Positions 26,891-36,987 of a stretch of 64,000 nt of DNA are shown piece by piece (the first letter of the stretch is position 1; the number at the start of each line of letters is the position of its first letter). The notes beneath the pieces were generated by a model. It ran no database searches. It was given only the letters and a program-made list of their open reading frames with translations, and was not told where the DNA came from. Source of the stretch: J054 sp965221985 (lineage in GTDB: Bacteria > Pseudomonadota > Gammaproteobacteria > Steroidobacterales > GCA-2729495); NCBI GenBank assembly GCA_965221985.1, contig OZ244928.1, positions 1,674,001 to 1,738,000 of the forward strand, given 5' to 3'. The position numbers and the translations under genes are program-made.

Positions 26891-27385
26891 CTAGCCGCCC
26901 ACGCGACAGTTAGAAGGCATGTACTGCGGAGGTACTGTGCTGGCACCGCCAGTGTTACCACCGATCACGCCGACAGCCGTGGCTGGATCGTCGCCCAGGG
27001 CGCAGCGCCAGGACACGCTGTTATCCTGTGATTGGAAGGGTGTCAGGATAATTGTCAAGCCGCCAATCAGAGCGTTGGCGGAATTGCCGTAGGTCACGAT
27101 GACTTCACCGGCGACAACGTCAACCTGTGTTACGTATTTACCATTGGTGTCGGTAGCGTTAAGCGTCATACCAGCCTCTACGCGACCAGCCGGGGCGATA
27201 CCGCGGGTCATCCAAGTCTCAGCAACGGCAGTCTTAGCAGCCGACGCGAGCGACAAGCCTTCAGAAACCTGCGCACGAATCGTGTAGTCCTGGTAAGCAG
27301 GAATAGCGATGGCGGCGAGGATACCAATGATCGCAACCACGATCATTAATTCGATGAGCGTAAAGCCCTGTTGAACCTTCTTCAT
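26891..27385 (-). CDS. pilA: Major type IVa pilin PilA
   Basis: A 164-residue class IVa prepilin. The short leader MKKVQQG is followed by FTLIELMIVVAIIGILAAIA, with the PilD cleavage after Gly7 and the required Glu5 of the mature protein. Two cysteines near the C-terminus (SWRCALG and PSNCRVGG) would form the D-loop disulphide. The ribosome binding site GGGAG lies upstream, and a sigma-54 promoter lies about 66 bases further. PilD, PilC and PilB encoded next to it assemble it. Confidence 0.97.
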   Translation of the reverse strand: MKKVQQGFTLIELMIVVAIIGILAAIAIPAYQDYTIRAQVSEGLSLASAAKTAVAETWMTRGIAPAGRVEAGMTLNATDTNGKYVTQVDVVAGEVIVTYGNSANALIGGLTIILTPFQSQDNSVSWRCALGDDPATAVGVIGGNTGGASTVPPQYMPSNCRVGG

Positions 27386-27450
27386 AAGTGAACTCCCTTT
27401 CTCTAGAGTTAGTTGTGTAACAAAAACGGCGTAAAGCCTGCCCTGTATGA

Positions 27451-27466
27451 AGCAATTAGCGTGCCA
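27451..27466 (-). promoter_or_regulatory. Sigma-54 promoter of pilA
   Basis: On the minus strand the sequence TGGCAC-N5-TTGCT matches the -24/-12 consensus, including GG and GC at the required spacing. Transcription would start about 55 bases upstream of the pilA ATG. The adjacent pilR encodes the expected sigma-54 activator. Confidence 0.9.
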
Positions 27467-27616
27467 GCTTTGCGCTGACCGCTTATAAGTCTTTTATTTT
27501 AAAGGTTTTTATTATTTTGAGATTCGTTGATGTTGCGACCGGTACGACATAAGCTGCAATGGCCTATTGGCGTTTGGACGCTGAGCGTCACAATGTGACG
27601 TTCTGCGTCCCGCGGC

Positions 27617-28927
27617 CTAATCTAGGCCCAGCTTCGCCATGCGATAGCGCAGCGCCCGCAGGGTCAAACCCAGGCGCTTCGCGGCCTGGGTCTTGTTGTA
27701 GCGAGTTTCTTCCAGTGCCTTTTGGATGGCATCGCGTTCCACGGATTCCAGTTGTTCGCCCAGTTGTTCGGTTTCGCTATGGGTATTTGAGCTATCGTGA
27801 ACGTGGATATCCTCCGGGCCAATATGGGCATCGCCGGATAAGGCTAGGGCCCGTTCTAGAATGTTCTCAAGCTCTCGCACGTTCCCGGGGAAGCCATAGT
27901 CAGCCAATTTCTGTTGTGCTGCAGCATCCAGGGCGGGTGCCTCAATGCCTTGCTCCTGGGCGAGGCGGTTCAATATGTGTTCACTGAGCACCACGACATC
28001 CTTGCCGCGCTCTCGCAGGGCCGGTACCCGCAGTTCAATGACGTTAATCCGGTAAAAAAGATCTTCCCTAAACTGTCCGGCAGCCACCATGGCGCGCAGA
28101 TCACGATGGGTGGCGCTGAGGATGCGCACATCCAGATTTTCCTCCGATGTTGCGCCCACGGCCCGCACGGTTTTTTCTTGGATGACCCGCAGCAGCTTGA
28201 CTTGCATGGGCAGCGGCAGGTCCGCAATCTCGTCCATGAACAGCGTGCCGCCTTCGGCAGTTTGGAATAGGCCAGGCTTATCGGCCACCGCGCCGGTGAA
28301 AGAGCCCTTCAAGTGCCCAAAAAATTCACTCTCCATCAGCTCACTGGGAATGGCGCCGCAGTTCACGGGCACAAACGGACCTTCGGCACGCGCACCCTGG
28401 GAATGAATCAAGCGGGCCACGAGCTCTTTGCCCGTGCCGGAGTCGCCGGTGATGTGCACCGGCGCCTGGCTGCGGGCGACTTTGCTAATCATTTGCCGCA
28501 GCTTGATGATGGCCGGCGATTCCCCCAGCAGCTGGCTGCCGCCACTAGACTGCTCGTCGCTTGGCAGCTTAAGGGCTGTTGCAATGAGTTTGCGCAGTGC
28601 TTCCAAATCCAGCGGCTTGGATATGAAATCAAACGCCCCGAGTTTCAAGGCGCGTACCGCGGTTTCCACGTTGCCGTGGGCGGTAATGACAGCGCAAGGC
28701 ATGGATGACCCTTCGCCTTGCAGCCATTCCAGCAGTTCCAGCCCGTTGCCGTCGGGCAAGCGCATGTCCGTCAAGCACAGTTGATAATCTTGCTTTTGCA
28801 GTTGCGCGCGCGCCGAGGCGACATCCGGGCAAGTGTGCGTTTCGATATTCATGCGCTCTAGCGTGATGGCCAACAGCTCGCGAATATCGGGTTCGTCGTC
28901 AACCACCAATGCGACGGGCCGGGTCAT
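27617..28927 (-). CDS. pilR: Sigma-54-dependent response regulator PilR
   Basis: NtrC-family activator of pilA. The ATG at 28927 (MTRPVALVVDDEPD) overlaps the pilS stop by ATGA, so it is preferred over a start five codons upstream. It has 436 residues: a receiver domain (LTDMRLPDG holds the phospho-acceptor), an AAA+ domain with Walker A GDSGTGKE and a sigma-54 contact loop written GSFTGA instead of the more common GAFTGA, and a Fis-type helix-turn-helix (NKTQAAKRLGLTLRALRYRM). The A-to-S change in the loop occurs in other active members. Confidence 0.95.
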   Translation of the reverse strand: MTRPVALVVDDEPDIRELLAITLERMNIETHTCPDVASARAQLQKQDYQLCLTDMRLPDGNGLELLEWLQGEGSSMPCAVITAHGNVETAVRALKLGAFDFISKPLDLEALRKLIATALKLPSDEQSSGGSQLLGESPAIIKLRQMISKVARSQAPVHITGDSGTGKELVARLIHSQGARAEGPFVPVNCGAIPSELMESEFFGHLKGSFTGAVADKPGLFQTAEGGTLFMDEIADLPLPMQVKLLRVIQEKTVRAVGATSEENLDVRILSATHRDLRAMVAAGQFREDLFYRINVIELRVPALRERGKDVVVLSEHILNRLAQEQGIEAPALDAAAQQKLADYGFPGNVRELENILERALALSGDAHIGPEDIHVHDSSNTHSETEQLGEQLESVERDAIQKALEETRYNKTQAAKRLGLTLRALRYRMAKLGLD

Positions 28928-30582
28928 GGGCGTTGCCCCCAACGGCTTGGATCGGCGAACACGATGCGGAAAATACTACCGCCGCCAGGGCGAGGTTCGT
29001 GACTTAGGGTGGCTCGATTACACTCGCACAGTTCACGCGAGATAAATAATCCCAAGCCCGTGCCGCCTTGCCGACCAGTGGCGAAGGGTTCAAAGAGCCG
29101 TTCCAACATGTCCGCGTCAATCCCGGGCCCACGATCCAACACTTCCATAAAAGGACGTTGCGAGTTGGCCATTCGGCCAATGCTGATCTCAACATGAATG
29201 GCGCCCGCCGCTTCGCTGGCATACTTCAGTGCATTCTCGCAGAGGTTCCAGCAGACTTGGTGGAGGTGGCTAGGATCCATGCGCACCTGGAGTGCGTCGG
29301 TCTGACCGAGGATTTTGACCTGGCCTTCCGGCAACTCTAGCGTGGAACAAAACTCTCGCACGAAGTTCTGAGTCCATTGATAAAGTTCAATGGACTCTGG
29401 ACGTGTGCTGTCCTTTCTAGACAGCTGCATCACATTTTCGACGATCTCACTCACGCGTCTTGAATTGACATTAATAATGTCCAGCAGCCGATTGGCTTGA
29501 TCGCCCAGCTCGGGCGCTTCTTGCAGCAGTTGTGCGGCATGGCTCAGGGCGCCGATGGGGTTGCGAATTTCATGGGCGATACTGGCGCTGAGCCGGCCTA
29601 GGGACACAAGCTTGGTCTGCCGGACTTTTTCCGACAAGATGCTGGCGTCTTCCAAAAACATCAGCAGAGGGCCGTGGCGGTCATTGGCCAGGGGCGCGAA
29701 GTAGGTATTAATTTGAGTATCGCGGCCGGCGGAACTAAAGCCCAGGGTTGATTCGGGTGTATGCCGCTGATATCTCCAGCCGGCGAGCACCTTATAAAGT
29801 TCCGGGGACAAATCGGCGAGCTTTGCGCCCGGTTGCCTGCTCCCGCTACCCAGCAGATCCGCGGCCGATTGGTTCATGAGTCTGATCTTATCCGCTTCGT
29901 CCACCACCACGATGCTTTCGCGTAGGTTTTGAATCACATAGTCATTGAGCTGCGCCAGGTTAGCGAGATCGATACCGCGTTGCCGGGCCAGGGCTTCACT
30001 TTCTTGCAAGCGCCGCGCCATGGGGCTGGCGGTGGCCGCGATGACGAAAATAATCGCACCCAGGACCCCCGCCGGAACAAAGGCGTTGGCGGGCGATAGC
30101 CCTTGGTATAAGGAAACCGTTTGCTCGCCCAGGACCGCCAGCGCACCCACGGCGGCGACGGCCAAGGCCATTTCGCCGCGCAGATGGAGACTGGCGGCGC
30201 CCACGAGTACCACCAGCACCGCGCCAATGCCGCTGGAGATGCCGCCGCCGGTGTGCATCAATAAAGTCACGGCCAGAATGTCCACCGCGAGTTCCAAGCC
30301 AATGAGTTGTTCCCGGGTACTGCGCCAATGCAGTGCTAGCGTGATGGCGCCGAAGGCGGCATAGGCCAATGCCAAGGTGGCGAACAGCTCCGGGTAACGG
30401 GCCTGCAGCAGGGGTGGGTCCCGTTGGAATAGGGCGACGCTCAATAGGCCCAAAGCCACCAGCAACCGGAACGACCCCACCAGGCGTTGAATGCGCAGGG
30501 CACTATCAGCCGCGATGGCTTCGTCGAGTCCCGCTGGGGGTACTGAAATCTGCTTGGCTAAACTGGGTTCGGCAATCGCCAT
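28924..30582 (-). CDS. pilS: Sensor histidine kinase PilS
   Basis: A 552-residue membrane sensor kinase and partner of PilR. The N-terminus has about six membrane segments (residues 35-200), followed by a PAS-like domain near 215-310. The HisKA domain contains SIAHEIRNPIGAL with the phosphorylated histidine. The C-terminal ATPase domain has NLCENALKYA, DRGPGID and GTGLGLFIS. PilS senses pilin in the membrane in other gammaproteobacteria. It is cotranscribed with pilR and diverges from sucC. Confidence 0.94.
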   Translation of the reverse strand: MAIAEPSLAKQISVPPAGLDEAIAADSALRIQRLVGSFRLLVALGLLSVALFQRDPPLLQARYPELFATLALAYAAFGAITLALHWRSTREQLIGLELAVDILAVTLLMHTGGGISSGIGAVLVVLVGAASLHLRGEMALAVAAVGALAVLGEQTVSLYQGLSPANAFVPAGVLGAIIFVIAATASPMARRLQESEALARQRGIDLANLAQLNDYVIQNLRESIVVVDEADKIRLMNQSAADLLGSGSRQPGAKLADLSPELYKVLAGWRYQRHTPESTLGFSSAGRDTQINTYFAPLANDRHGPLLMFLEDASILSEKVRQTKLVSLGRLSASIAHEIRNPIGALSHAAQLLQEAPELGDQANRLLDIINVNSRRVSEIVENVMQLSRKDSTRPESIELYQWTQNFVREFCSTLELPEGQVKILGQTDALQVRMDPSHLHQVCWNLCENALKYASEAAGAIHVEISIGRMANSQRPFMEVLDRGPGIDADMLERLFEPFATGRQGGTGLGLFISRELCECNRATLSHEPRPGGGSIFRIVFADPSRWGQRP

Positions 30583-30730
30583 GAAATACTGCGTTGGCCG
30601 TAGCGGTGGCGAATATTATGTCTGATTATGCCTTGGCCCGCGTGAAGCAGCTCTCAGTTTTTGTGCACATCGGTCTGGTTTGGGCTTGGTTTAATTGCCT
30701 GCTCGATTGCCGCACAATACGCGCTGCCCG

Positions 30731-30751
30731 CGATATCGCCGCGGGATATCG
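30731..30751 (+). promoter_or_regulatory. Inverted repeat just upstream of sucC
   Basis: CGATATC-N7-GATATCG is a perfect 7-base inverted repeat ending ten bases before the sucC ATG. It could be an operator or a leader hairpin masking the ribosome binding site; no known regulator motif is recognised. Confidence 0.35.
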
Positions 30752-30760
30752 GAAAACTCC

Positions 30761-31918
30761 ATGAATCTGCACGAATACCAGGCCAAACAGCTGTTCAAGC
30801 GCTATGGCATTCCCGTCACCCGGGGCGAAGTGGCGACCACGCCGGGCCAGGCGGAGGCGGCGGCCGGGCGTCTAGGCGGGAGCCTGTGGGTAGTCAAAGC
30901 CCAAGTTCACGCGGGCGGTCGCGGCAAGGCCGGTGGCGTGATCTTGGCTCGCAGTGCCGATGAGGTGCGCAAAGCGGCGGCGGATTTGTTAGGCCAACGT
31001 TTGGTAACGAAACAAACAGCTGCCGAGGGCCTGCCCATCAATCAGGTCTTCGTGGAAGCCGGCAGCGAGATCGAACGCGAACTCTATATGAGTATGCTGG
31101 TTGATCGCAGCCAGGAGCGCATTGCCATCATCGCGTCGGTGGCCGGTGGGATGGACATCGAAGAAGTTGCCGCCGAGACACCGGAGAAAATTTTGACGGT
31201 GCTAGTGCATCCCGCGGCCGGTTTACAAGATTTCCAGGCCCGGCAGTTGGGTTATGGACTGGGATTGACCGATGAACAGTTGAAACAGTTCGTGCAGCTT
31301 GCCGGCGACTTTTATCGACTTTTTGTCGAGAGCGATGCGAGCTTGCTGGAGATAAATCCCCTCATCGTCAACAAAGCGGGCGATTTGTTGGCTCTGGATG
31401 CCAAGTTTAATGTTGAAGAAAACGCACTGTTCCGTCAGCCGGAATTGCAGGCTATGCGGGACCCAGCCCAAGAAGACGAACGCGAGCGCACCGCAGCCGA
31501 GCATGATCTCAACTATGTGTCCCTAGACGGCAATATCGCCTGCATGGTGAATGGCGCCGGTTTGGCCATGGCCACCATGGATTTGATCAAGCTCCACGGC
31601 GGCGATCCCGCCAACTTTCTCGACGTCGGTGGTGGAGCAACCCCCGAACGCGTGGCGGCGGCCTTTAAGTTGATTCTTTCCAACCCCGCCGTAAAAGCGA
31701 TCTTGGTTAACATTTTCGGCGGTATCGTACGCTGCGATGACATTGCCGCGGGCATTATTCAGGCAGTCCGCGAAATTGGTGTGCAAGTGCCCGTGGTTGT
31801 TCGTTTGGAAGGCACGAATGTGGACAAGGGCAAAGCATTGCTTGCTGACAGCGGATTGGCCATTACCCCGGCCGAAGATCTCACTGATGCGGCTTTAAAA
31901 GCCGTAGCAGCCGTCTGA
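30761..31918 (+). CDS. sucC: Succinyl-CoA synthetase beta subunit SucC
   Basis: ATP-grasp subunit of the TCA-cycle enzyme that makes ATP or GTP from succinyl-CoA. The ATG at 30761 (MNLHEYQAKQLF) matches the universal SucC start; the longer frame from 30695 does not. It has 385 residues with VKAQVHAGGRGKAGGV, EINPLIVNKAGDLLALDAK and NIFGGIVRCD. SucD follows 14 bases later as an operon. The placement beside pilS recalls the gene order in Xanthomonas-like genomes. Confidence 0.97.
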   Translation: MNLHEYQAKQLFKRYGIPVTRGEVATTPGQAEAAAGRLGGSLWVVKAQVHAGGRGKAGGVILARSADEVRKAAADLLGQRLVTKQTAAEGLPINQVFVEAGSEIERELYMSMLVDRSQERIAIIASVAGGMDIEEVAAETPEKILTVLVHPAAGLQDFQARQLGYGLGLTDEQLKQFVQLAGDFYRLFVESDASLLEINPLIVNKAGDLLALDAKFNVEENALFRQPELQAMRDPAQEDERERTAAEHDLNYVSLDGNIACMVNGAGLAMATMDLIKLHGGDPANFLDVGGGATPERVAAAFKLILSNPAVKAILVNIFGGIVRCDDIAAGIIQAVREIGVQVPVVVRLEGTNVDKGKALLADSGLAITPAEDLTDAALKAVAAV

Positions 31919-31932
31919 GGCGAAAGGATCTC

Positions 31933-32802
31933 ATGAGTATTCTGATTGATAAGAATTCCAAAATCGTCTGCCAGGGCTTGACCGGTCGGCAGGGATCGTT
32001 CCACGCTGAACAGTGTATTGAATATGGTAGCCAGTTTGTCGCCGGGGTGACGCCGGGACGGGGTGGTGAAACTTGTTTGGATTTGCCCGTGTTCAATACC
32101 ATGAATGAAGCCGTGGATGAAACCGGCGCGGATACCAGTGTAATTTTCGTGCCCGCGCGCGCGGCGGCCGATGCCATTGTCGCGGCCGCGGACGCCGGCA
32201 TTAAATTGGTGGTTTGTATCACCGAGGGTATTCCGGTTTTGGATATGGTGCGCGTCAAGGCCGTCTTGAAAGACTACGATTGCCGGCTCATCGGACCTAA
32301 CTGTCCTGGGGTCATAACGCCAGGTGAGTGCAAGATTGGCATCATGCCGGGGTTCATTCATAAACCCGGCCGCGTGGGTATTATTTCGCGTTCGGGCACG
32401 CTGACCTATGAAGCCGTGTATCAAACGACGAACCAGGGCTTAGGCCAAACCACTTGCGTGGGCATCGGCGGCGATCCTGTGCGCGGCATGAATTTCATCG
32501 ACTGCCTGGAATTGTTTGAGCAGGATCCGGCCACCGAAGGCATCATCATGGTGGGCGAAATCGGGGGTACCGATGAGGAGGCTGCCGCGGCGTATATCAA
32601 GTCGAGTGTTACTAAGCCAGTGGTGGCCTACATTGCTGGCGTCACGGCGCCGCCGGGTAAGCGCATGGGCCATGCGGGCGCCATCATTTCCGGTGGTGAA
32701 GGCACGGCCGCGGCGAAGTACGAGGCCTTGGAAGATGCCGGCGTGACGGCCGTGCGCTCGCCTGCCGAGTTGGGTAGCGCGATGGCGGGGTTGCTGGCCT
32801 AG
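31933..32802 (+). CDS. sucD: Succinyl-CoA synthetase alpha subunit SucD
   Basis: CoA-binding and phosphohistidine-bearing subunit, 289 residues. Clear motifs are VCQGLTGRQGSFH near the N-terminus, CITEGIPVLDM, GPNCPGVITPG and the active-site segment GKRMGHAGAIISGG with the phosphorylated histidine. It forms a heterotetramer with SucC encoded immediately upstream. Confidence 0.97.
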   Translation: MSILIDKNSKIVCQGLTGRQGSFHAEQCIEYGSQFVAGVTPGRGGETCLDLPVFNTMNEAVDETGADTSVIFVPARAAADAIVAAADAGIKLVVCITEGIPVLDMVRVKAVLKDYDCRLIGPNCPGVITPGECKIGIMPGFIHKPGRVGIISRSGTLTYEAVYQTTNQGLGQTTCVGIGGDPVRGMNFIDCLELFEQDPATEGIIMVGEIGGTDEEAAAAYIKSSVTKPVVAYIAGVTAPPGKRMGHAGAIISGGEGTAAAKYEALEDAGVTAVRSPAELGSAMAGLLA

Positions 32803-32906
32803 ATCGCGATCAAGTCGCAACCGAATACAAGCCGGCCAGTGACAGGCTAGGTGGGTGATGCTTCCGCAGCCAGTTTGGCTGCAGTGATGGCAGGGGAAAT
32901 CAGAAC

Positions 32907-34523
32907 ATGCTGCGAATAGCCCTGGCACAACTCGATCTTAACGTCGGCGATGTTGCGGGCAACACGCAACGAATTATCGAGACCATGCAACAGGCAGCGG
33001 CGCAGGGGGCTCAGCTTGTCCTGTTTCAAGAGCTGGCCGTTTGTGGCTATCCACCAGAAGACTTGCTATTTCATGCTGGGCTGCGCGCCCAAGTTGCGGA
33101 CGCGCTGACTGAGATTACCGCAGCTGCTAAGGATGTGACCGTCGTGTTGGGGTACCCCGAGTATGTCGGCGAGACAATCTATAACTCAGCCGCGATATTG
33201 GCCAGCGGAAACCAAATCGCCAACTACCGCAAGCAATGTTTACCCAACTATGCGGTCTTCGACGAGCAAAGATATTTCGCGCCCGGCAACCAACCGCTTG
33301 TTATCGAGGTGGGTGGGCTGCGTGTGGGCATCACCATTTGCGAAGATGTATGGGAAGCTGAGCCCTGCGTACAGGCAGCACAAGCCGGGGCTCAACTAAT
33401 TACCGCCATCAATGGTTCGCCGTTTCGTTTGGGCAAGCAGCCCCTGCGCGAAGAAGTGTTGGCACAACGGGCGCGGGCGTCGACTTTACCGATGGTCTAT
33501 CAGAATGTTGTCGGCGGGCAAGACGAATTGGTTTTTGACGGCGGCTCTTGTGTGCTGGATGCTAGTGGCGAGACTGTGTTGCGGGCACCTGCCTTTAAGG
33601 AAGAGCTGCTCCTTGCCGATTTCGATCTGATCAACGGCGAGGCCCACTGTGCTTCTGGGCTTTTGGCGCCGCTGATGTCGACGGAAGCGAGTATCTACGA
33701 TGCCTTGGTTTGTGGTGTTCGCGACTACGTGAACAAGAACGGTTTCCCTGGAATCGTTTTGGGCTTGTCCGGTGGTATCGATTCGGCACTGACTTTATGC
33801 ATTGCCGTGGATGCACTGGGTGCGGACCGCGTGCGGGCCGTGATGATGCCTTATCGGTGGACCGCCGATATCAGCCAAGAAGACGCGGCAGCTCAGGCGC
33901 GCAAGCTCGGCGTCGACTATCAGGTGCTGCCCATTGAAACCATGGTGGCGGCGACAAGCGACGTTTTGGCCGAGTTATTCGCGGGTCTGCCGGCGGATAC
34001 TACGGAGGAAAATATTCAATCCCGTTGTCGCGGCATTCTGTTGATGGCTATCTCCAACAAGACAGGCTGCATGGTCTTGGCGACGGGCAATAAGAGCGAA
34101 ATGGCGGTGGGCTACGCGACTTTGTACGGAGATATGGCGGGCGGCTTCGCGCCCATTAAAGACTGCCCAAAGACGCTGGTTTATCGGCTGGCCAATTTTC
34201 GCAATGCTGACGAGGAAGTCATACCGCAGCGAGTGATTGACCGGCCACCGTCGGCGGAGTTGGCGCCCGATCAGAAAGACACCGATTCCTTGCCGCCTTA
34301 CGATGTGCTGGATGGCATTCTCGATGCGCTCATGCTGGATGATCTATCTGTCGATGCCATCGTCGCCCAAGGCTTTGATCGGAAAATCGTTATCCGCGTT
34401 GTCGAATTGGTTCGGCGCAACGAATACAAGCGCCGGCAAGCACCACCGGGCGTAAGAATTAGCGCGCGGGCTTTCGGGCGCGATTGGCGTTATCCCATTA
34501 CCTCCGGTTACCGCCACGGTTAG
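32907..34523 (+). CDS. nadE: Glutamine-dependent NAD+ synthetase NadE
   Basis: A 538-residue two-domain enzyme converting nicotinate adenine dinucleotide to NAD+. The N-terminal nitrilase-like glutaminase has the E-K-C triad context (FQELAVCGYP, NYRKQCLPNYAVFDE, GITICEDVWE). The C-terminal synthetase has the PP-loop LSGGIDSAL at about 287-295 and TGNKSEMAVGY. The fusion means it can use glutamine as nitrogen donor. It lies 104 bases downstream of sucD and may share its transcript. Confidence 0.96.
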   Translation: MLRIALAQLDLNVGDVAGNTQRIIETMQQAAAQGAQLVLFQELAVCGYPPEDLLFHAGLRAQVADALTEITAAAKDVTVVLGYPEYVGETIYNSAAILASGNQIANYRKQCLPNYAVFDEQRYFAPGNQPLVIEVGGLRVGITICEDVWEAEPCVQAAQAGAQLITAINGSPFRLGKQPLREEVLAQRARASTLPMVYQNVVGGQDELVFDGGSCVLDASGETVLRAPAFKEELLLADFDLINGEAHCASGLLAPLMSTEASIYDALVCGVRDYVNKNGFPGIVLGLSGGIDSALTLCIAVDALGADRVRAVMMPYRWTADISQEDAAAQARKLGVDYQVLPIETMVAATSDVLAELFAGLPADTTEENIQSRCRGILLMAISNKTGCMVLATGNKSEMAVGYATLYGDMAGGFAPIKDCPKTLVYRLANFRNADEEVIPQRVIDRPPSAELAPDQKDTDSLPPYDVLDGILDALMLDDLSVDAIVAQGFDRKIVIRVVELVRRNEYKRRQAPPGVRISARAFGRDWRYPITSGYRHG

Positions 34524-34898
34524 ATTTTCGAATTTCCCTCTACAAGATGGCGGAGCTCACGAAACCGTGGTGTTGAGTTCATCGATAGTCGTTTTGTGAT
34601 TGGCGGTATGAGCAATAGATTCGGCTTGCTTTTCACACAGCGCACGCGGAGCAAAGGCTAGCCCGCGTTCAAACACTATGAGACAAGATCGCGAGTGACC
34701 GAAGTAGCTCGATAATTTCAGAAAACCTCTAACGTCTTTCGGCAGAGCGACTAGAACAGCACAAAACGTATCCTAGGCGTTGAAAGCCGTGGGCCGAGGT
34801 TCGTGACCATATGATTTCGAAGCTGCGTAGTCGATGATAAGGGCGCATGTGCTAAGCGCCGCATCGATCGATCGCGTGGAATGACGCTCAACGCGCAG
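34524..34898. other. Intergenic region between convergent nadE and bamD
   Basis: About 375 bases with no convincing ORF, no tRNA-like cloverleaf and no strong terminator hairpin. Nothing further was recognised. Confidence 0.5.
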
Positions 34899-35687
34899 TT
34901 AGAAAAACAAAAACCGTTTCTTCTTTTCTTCTGATTGCTTATTTGCTACGTCGGGATAACTGGTTTGCAATACTCGGCGCGTATCCGCCGCTAGATCCTG
35001 CATGCCGAGTTTCTGGTAAGCCTCAATCATCAATTGCAGCGATTCGGCAACGGCAGGCGATTCATCGTAAGTTTCCATCACGTATTTGGCACGATTCAAA
35101 GCCGCCGCGTAGGCGCCTCGTTTCAAGTAGTACTTGGCCAAATGGTTTTCATGGTCGGCTAGGCGGTTGCGCAAGAACACCATGCGTTGCCGGGCGTCCG
35201 CCGCATATCGGCTGTCGGGGAAGCGTTTTAGGAGTTGCGAAAAAGCGGAAAACGATTCGATGGCGTCCACGGGTGGCCGCAAGGCCAAGTTCACATTCAT
35301 TAGTTTGTGAAACCAGGCATGTTGGCCACTAAACTGTGCAAGGCCGCGCATATATAAGGCGTAGTCGACGCGCGGATGGCGCGGATTTTCCCGTTCGAAT
35401 TGAATGGCGGCTTCAATGCAAGAATCTGAATCGCCGTTCTTGTAATAGGCGTAAATGAGATCGAGCTGGGCTTGTTTCGATTGATTGCTAAATGGAAAGC
35501 GGGCCACTAGCGCTTCGTAGTAGGCGATGGCATTGCGGAAGTTACCGCTGCTCATGGATTTCTTGGCTCTTGCTTGCAGTTCTTGCGCGCCCGATCGCGT
35601 GTCGCGCTCGTCTTTGCTACCGCAGCCGGCGAGCATGAGCAGTGCGCTGAGGATGACAAGGGCTAAGGTGAATTTGTCTTTGTACAT
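34899..35687 (-). CDS. bamD: Outer-membrane assembly lipoprotein BamD
   Basis: Essential lipoprotein of the BAM complex that inserts beta-barrel proteins. It has 262 residues, a signal peptide ending in the lipobox LAGC (Cys at about 22), and helical TPR-like repeats such as NAIAYYEALVARFPFSNQ and AIQFERENPRHPRVDYALYMRGLA. It is divergent from rluD with 108 bases between them, the same arrangement as in E. coli and many relatives. Confidence 0.95.
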   Translation of the reverse strand: MYKDKFTLALVILSALLMLAGCGSKDERDTRSGAQELQARAKKSMSSGNFRNAIAYYEALVARFPFSNQSKQAQLDLIYAYYKNGDSDSCIEAAIQFERENPRHPRVDYALYMRGLAQFSGQHAWFHKLMNVNLALRPPVDAIESFSAFSQLLKRFPDSRYAADARQRMVFLRNRLADHENHLAKYYLKRGAYAAALNRAKYVMETYDESPAVAESLQLMIEAYQKLGMQDLAADTRRVLQTSYPDVANKQSEEKKKRFLFF

Positions 35688-35795
35688 CGCTGAGAAGTCT
35701 GGATCGGAATTTCTGGGCGCATCGGGAGAACATTCGGGGCGGCGCGAATTATACCGTAAACTTGTGGTTCTACTCGCCGTTCATTTAGGCGCAGC

Positions 35796-36788
35796 ATGAC
35801 CCTCGCGCAACATCGACTGACCATACCGCCTGAGCTTGCCGGGCGCCGGCTTGATCAAGCCGTAGCTGCACTACTGCCGGACTATTCACGCTCGCGCCTG
35901 AAGGCATGGATATTGTCGGGCCACGTCAAGCTCGATGGTGCCGACAGCACGCCGCGCTCGAAGGTGGTAGCCGGGCAGATCGTGGATGTCGTTGCCGAAT
36001 TGCCCACGGAATCAGCGGTGGAATCTTTGGATATCCCCTTGGACGTGATCCACGAGGATGAACATTTGATCGTGCTCAACAAGCCGGCGGGTCTGGTGGT
36101 GCATCCGGGCGCGGGCAACCGTGACGGCACTTTGGTCAGCGGGCTATTGCACCGTTGGCCCGAACTCGCCGGACTACCGCGCGGCGGTTTGCTGCATCGT
36201 TTGGACAAAGACACCACGGGCCTACTGGCCATCGCCCGCAGCCTGCCCGCCCATACGCGCCTGGTCCGGGACTTACATGACCGAGCGATCACGCGCGAAT
36301 ATCGAGCCGTGTGCGTCGGCCGCCTCACGGCGGGTGGCTCAGTATCGGCGAAAATCGGGCGGCATCCGCAGCACCGAACAAAAATGGCCGTCACCGAAAG
36401 AGGGCGCGAGGCAGTCACTCACTACCGTGTGTTACAACGTTTCGCCGCGCATAGTTTCTTGGCCCTGCGTCTGGAGACGGGGCGTACCCACCAAATTCGA
36501 GTGCACATGGCGCACCTGCGCCATCCCCTGGTGGGTGATACCAGCTACGGTGGCCGGCGAGGTTTGCCGGCGGGTGCCGATACCCAGTTAATCTCTGTAT
36601 TGCAGAACTTTCCGAGGCAAGCTTTGCACGCCAGCCGGCTAGTGTTGCGGCATCCCATCAGTGAAGAAATCCTGAGTTTGCACGCCGCCTTGCCGGAAGA
36701 TTTCCGGCGGCTGTTGGCCGCGCTGTCGGGTGGCAATGCAGATCTGGATGATTTGGATGCGTTGGAGTGGCCCACGGTGACGCCGTGA
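35796..36788 (+). CDS. rluD: 23S rRNA pseudouridine synthase RluD
   Basis: Modifies 23S rRNA helix 69 in members of this family. It has 330 residues: an N-terminal S4 domain (GRRLDQAVAALLPDYSRSRLKAWI) and the catalytic domain with GGLLHRLDKDTTGLL at about 131-145, where the Asp is the nucleophile, then RTHQIRVHMAHLRHPLVGD. RluA/RluC are related alternatives, but the S4 domain and the bamD-rluD-pgeF-clpB order support RluD. Confidence 0.95.
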   Translation: MTLAQHRLTIPPELAGRRLDQAVAALLPDYSRSRLKAWILSGHVKLDGADSTPRSKVVAGQIVDVVAELPTESAVESLDIPLDVIHEDEHLIVLNKPAGLVVHPGAGNRDGTLVSGLLHRWPELAGLPRGGLLHRLDKDTTGLLAIARSLPAHTRLVRDLHDRAITREYRAVCVGRLTAGGSVSAKIGRHPQHRTKMAVTERGREAVTHYRVLQRFAAHSFLALRLETGRTHQIRVHMAHLRHPLVGDTSYGGRRGLPAGADTQLISVLQNFPRQALHASRLVLRHPISEEILSLHAALPEDFRRLLAALSGGNADLDDLDALEWPTVTP

Positions 36789-36987
36789 TTTACTGCCAAA
36801 AAACTTGGACGGTAACGTTCGCATCATCGCGTGATGTTCTGGTCATCAGCCGCGGTACCTGGGTTCGCAATGCTTTCGAAGTATTCTCGCGGAGCAGTGC
36901 CGTGTTCATTTGCCCGCTGTTGCTTATTCAATTGGCTGATAGTCGGAAACGTATCCAAACAATATTCATGGTGGTCCGGAGTTTTAC

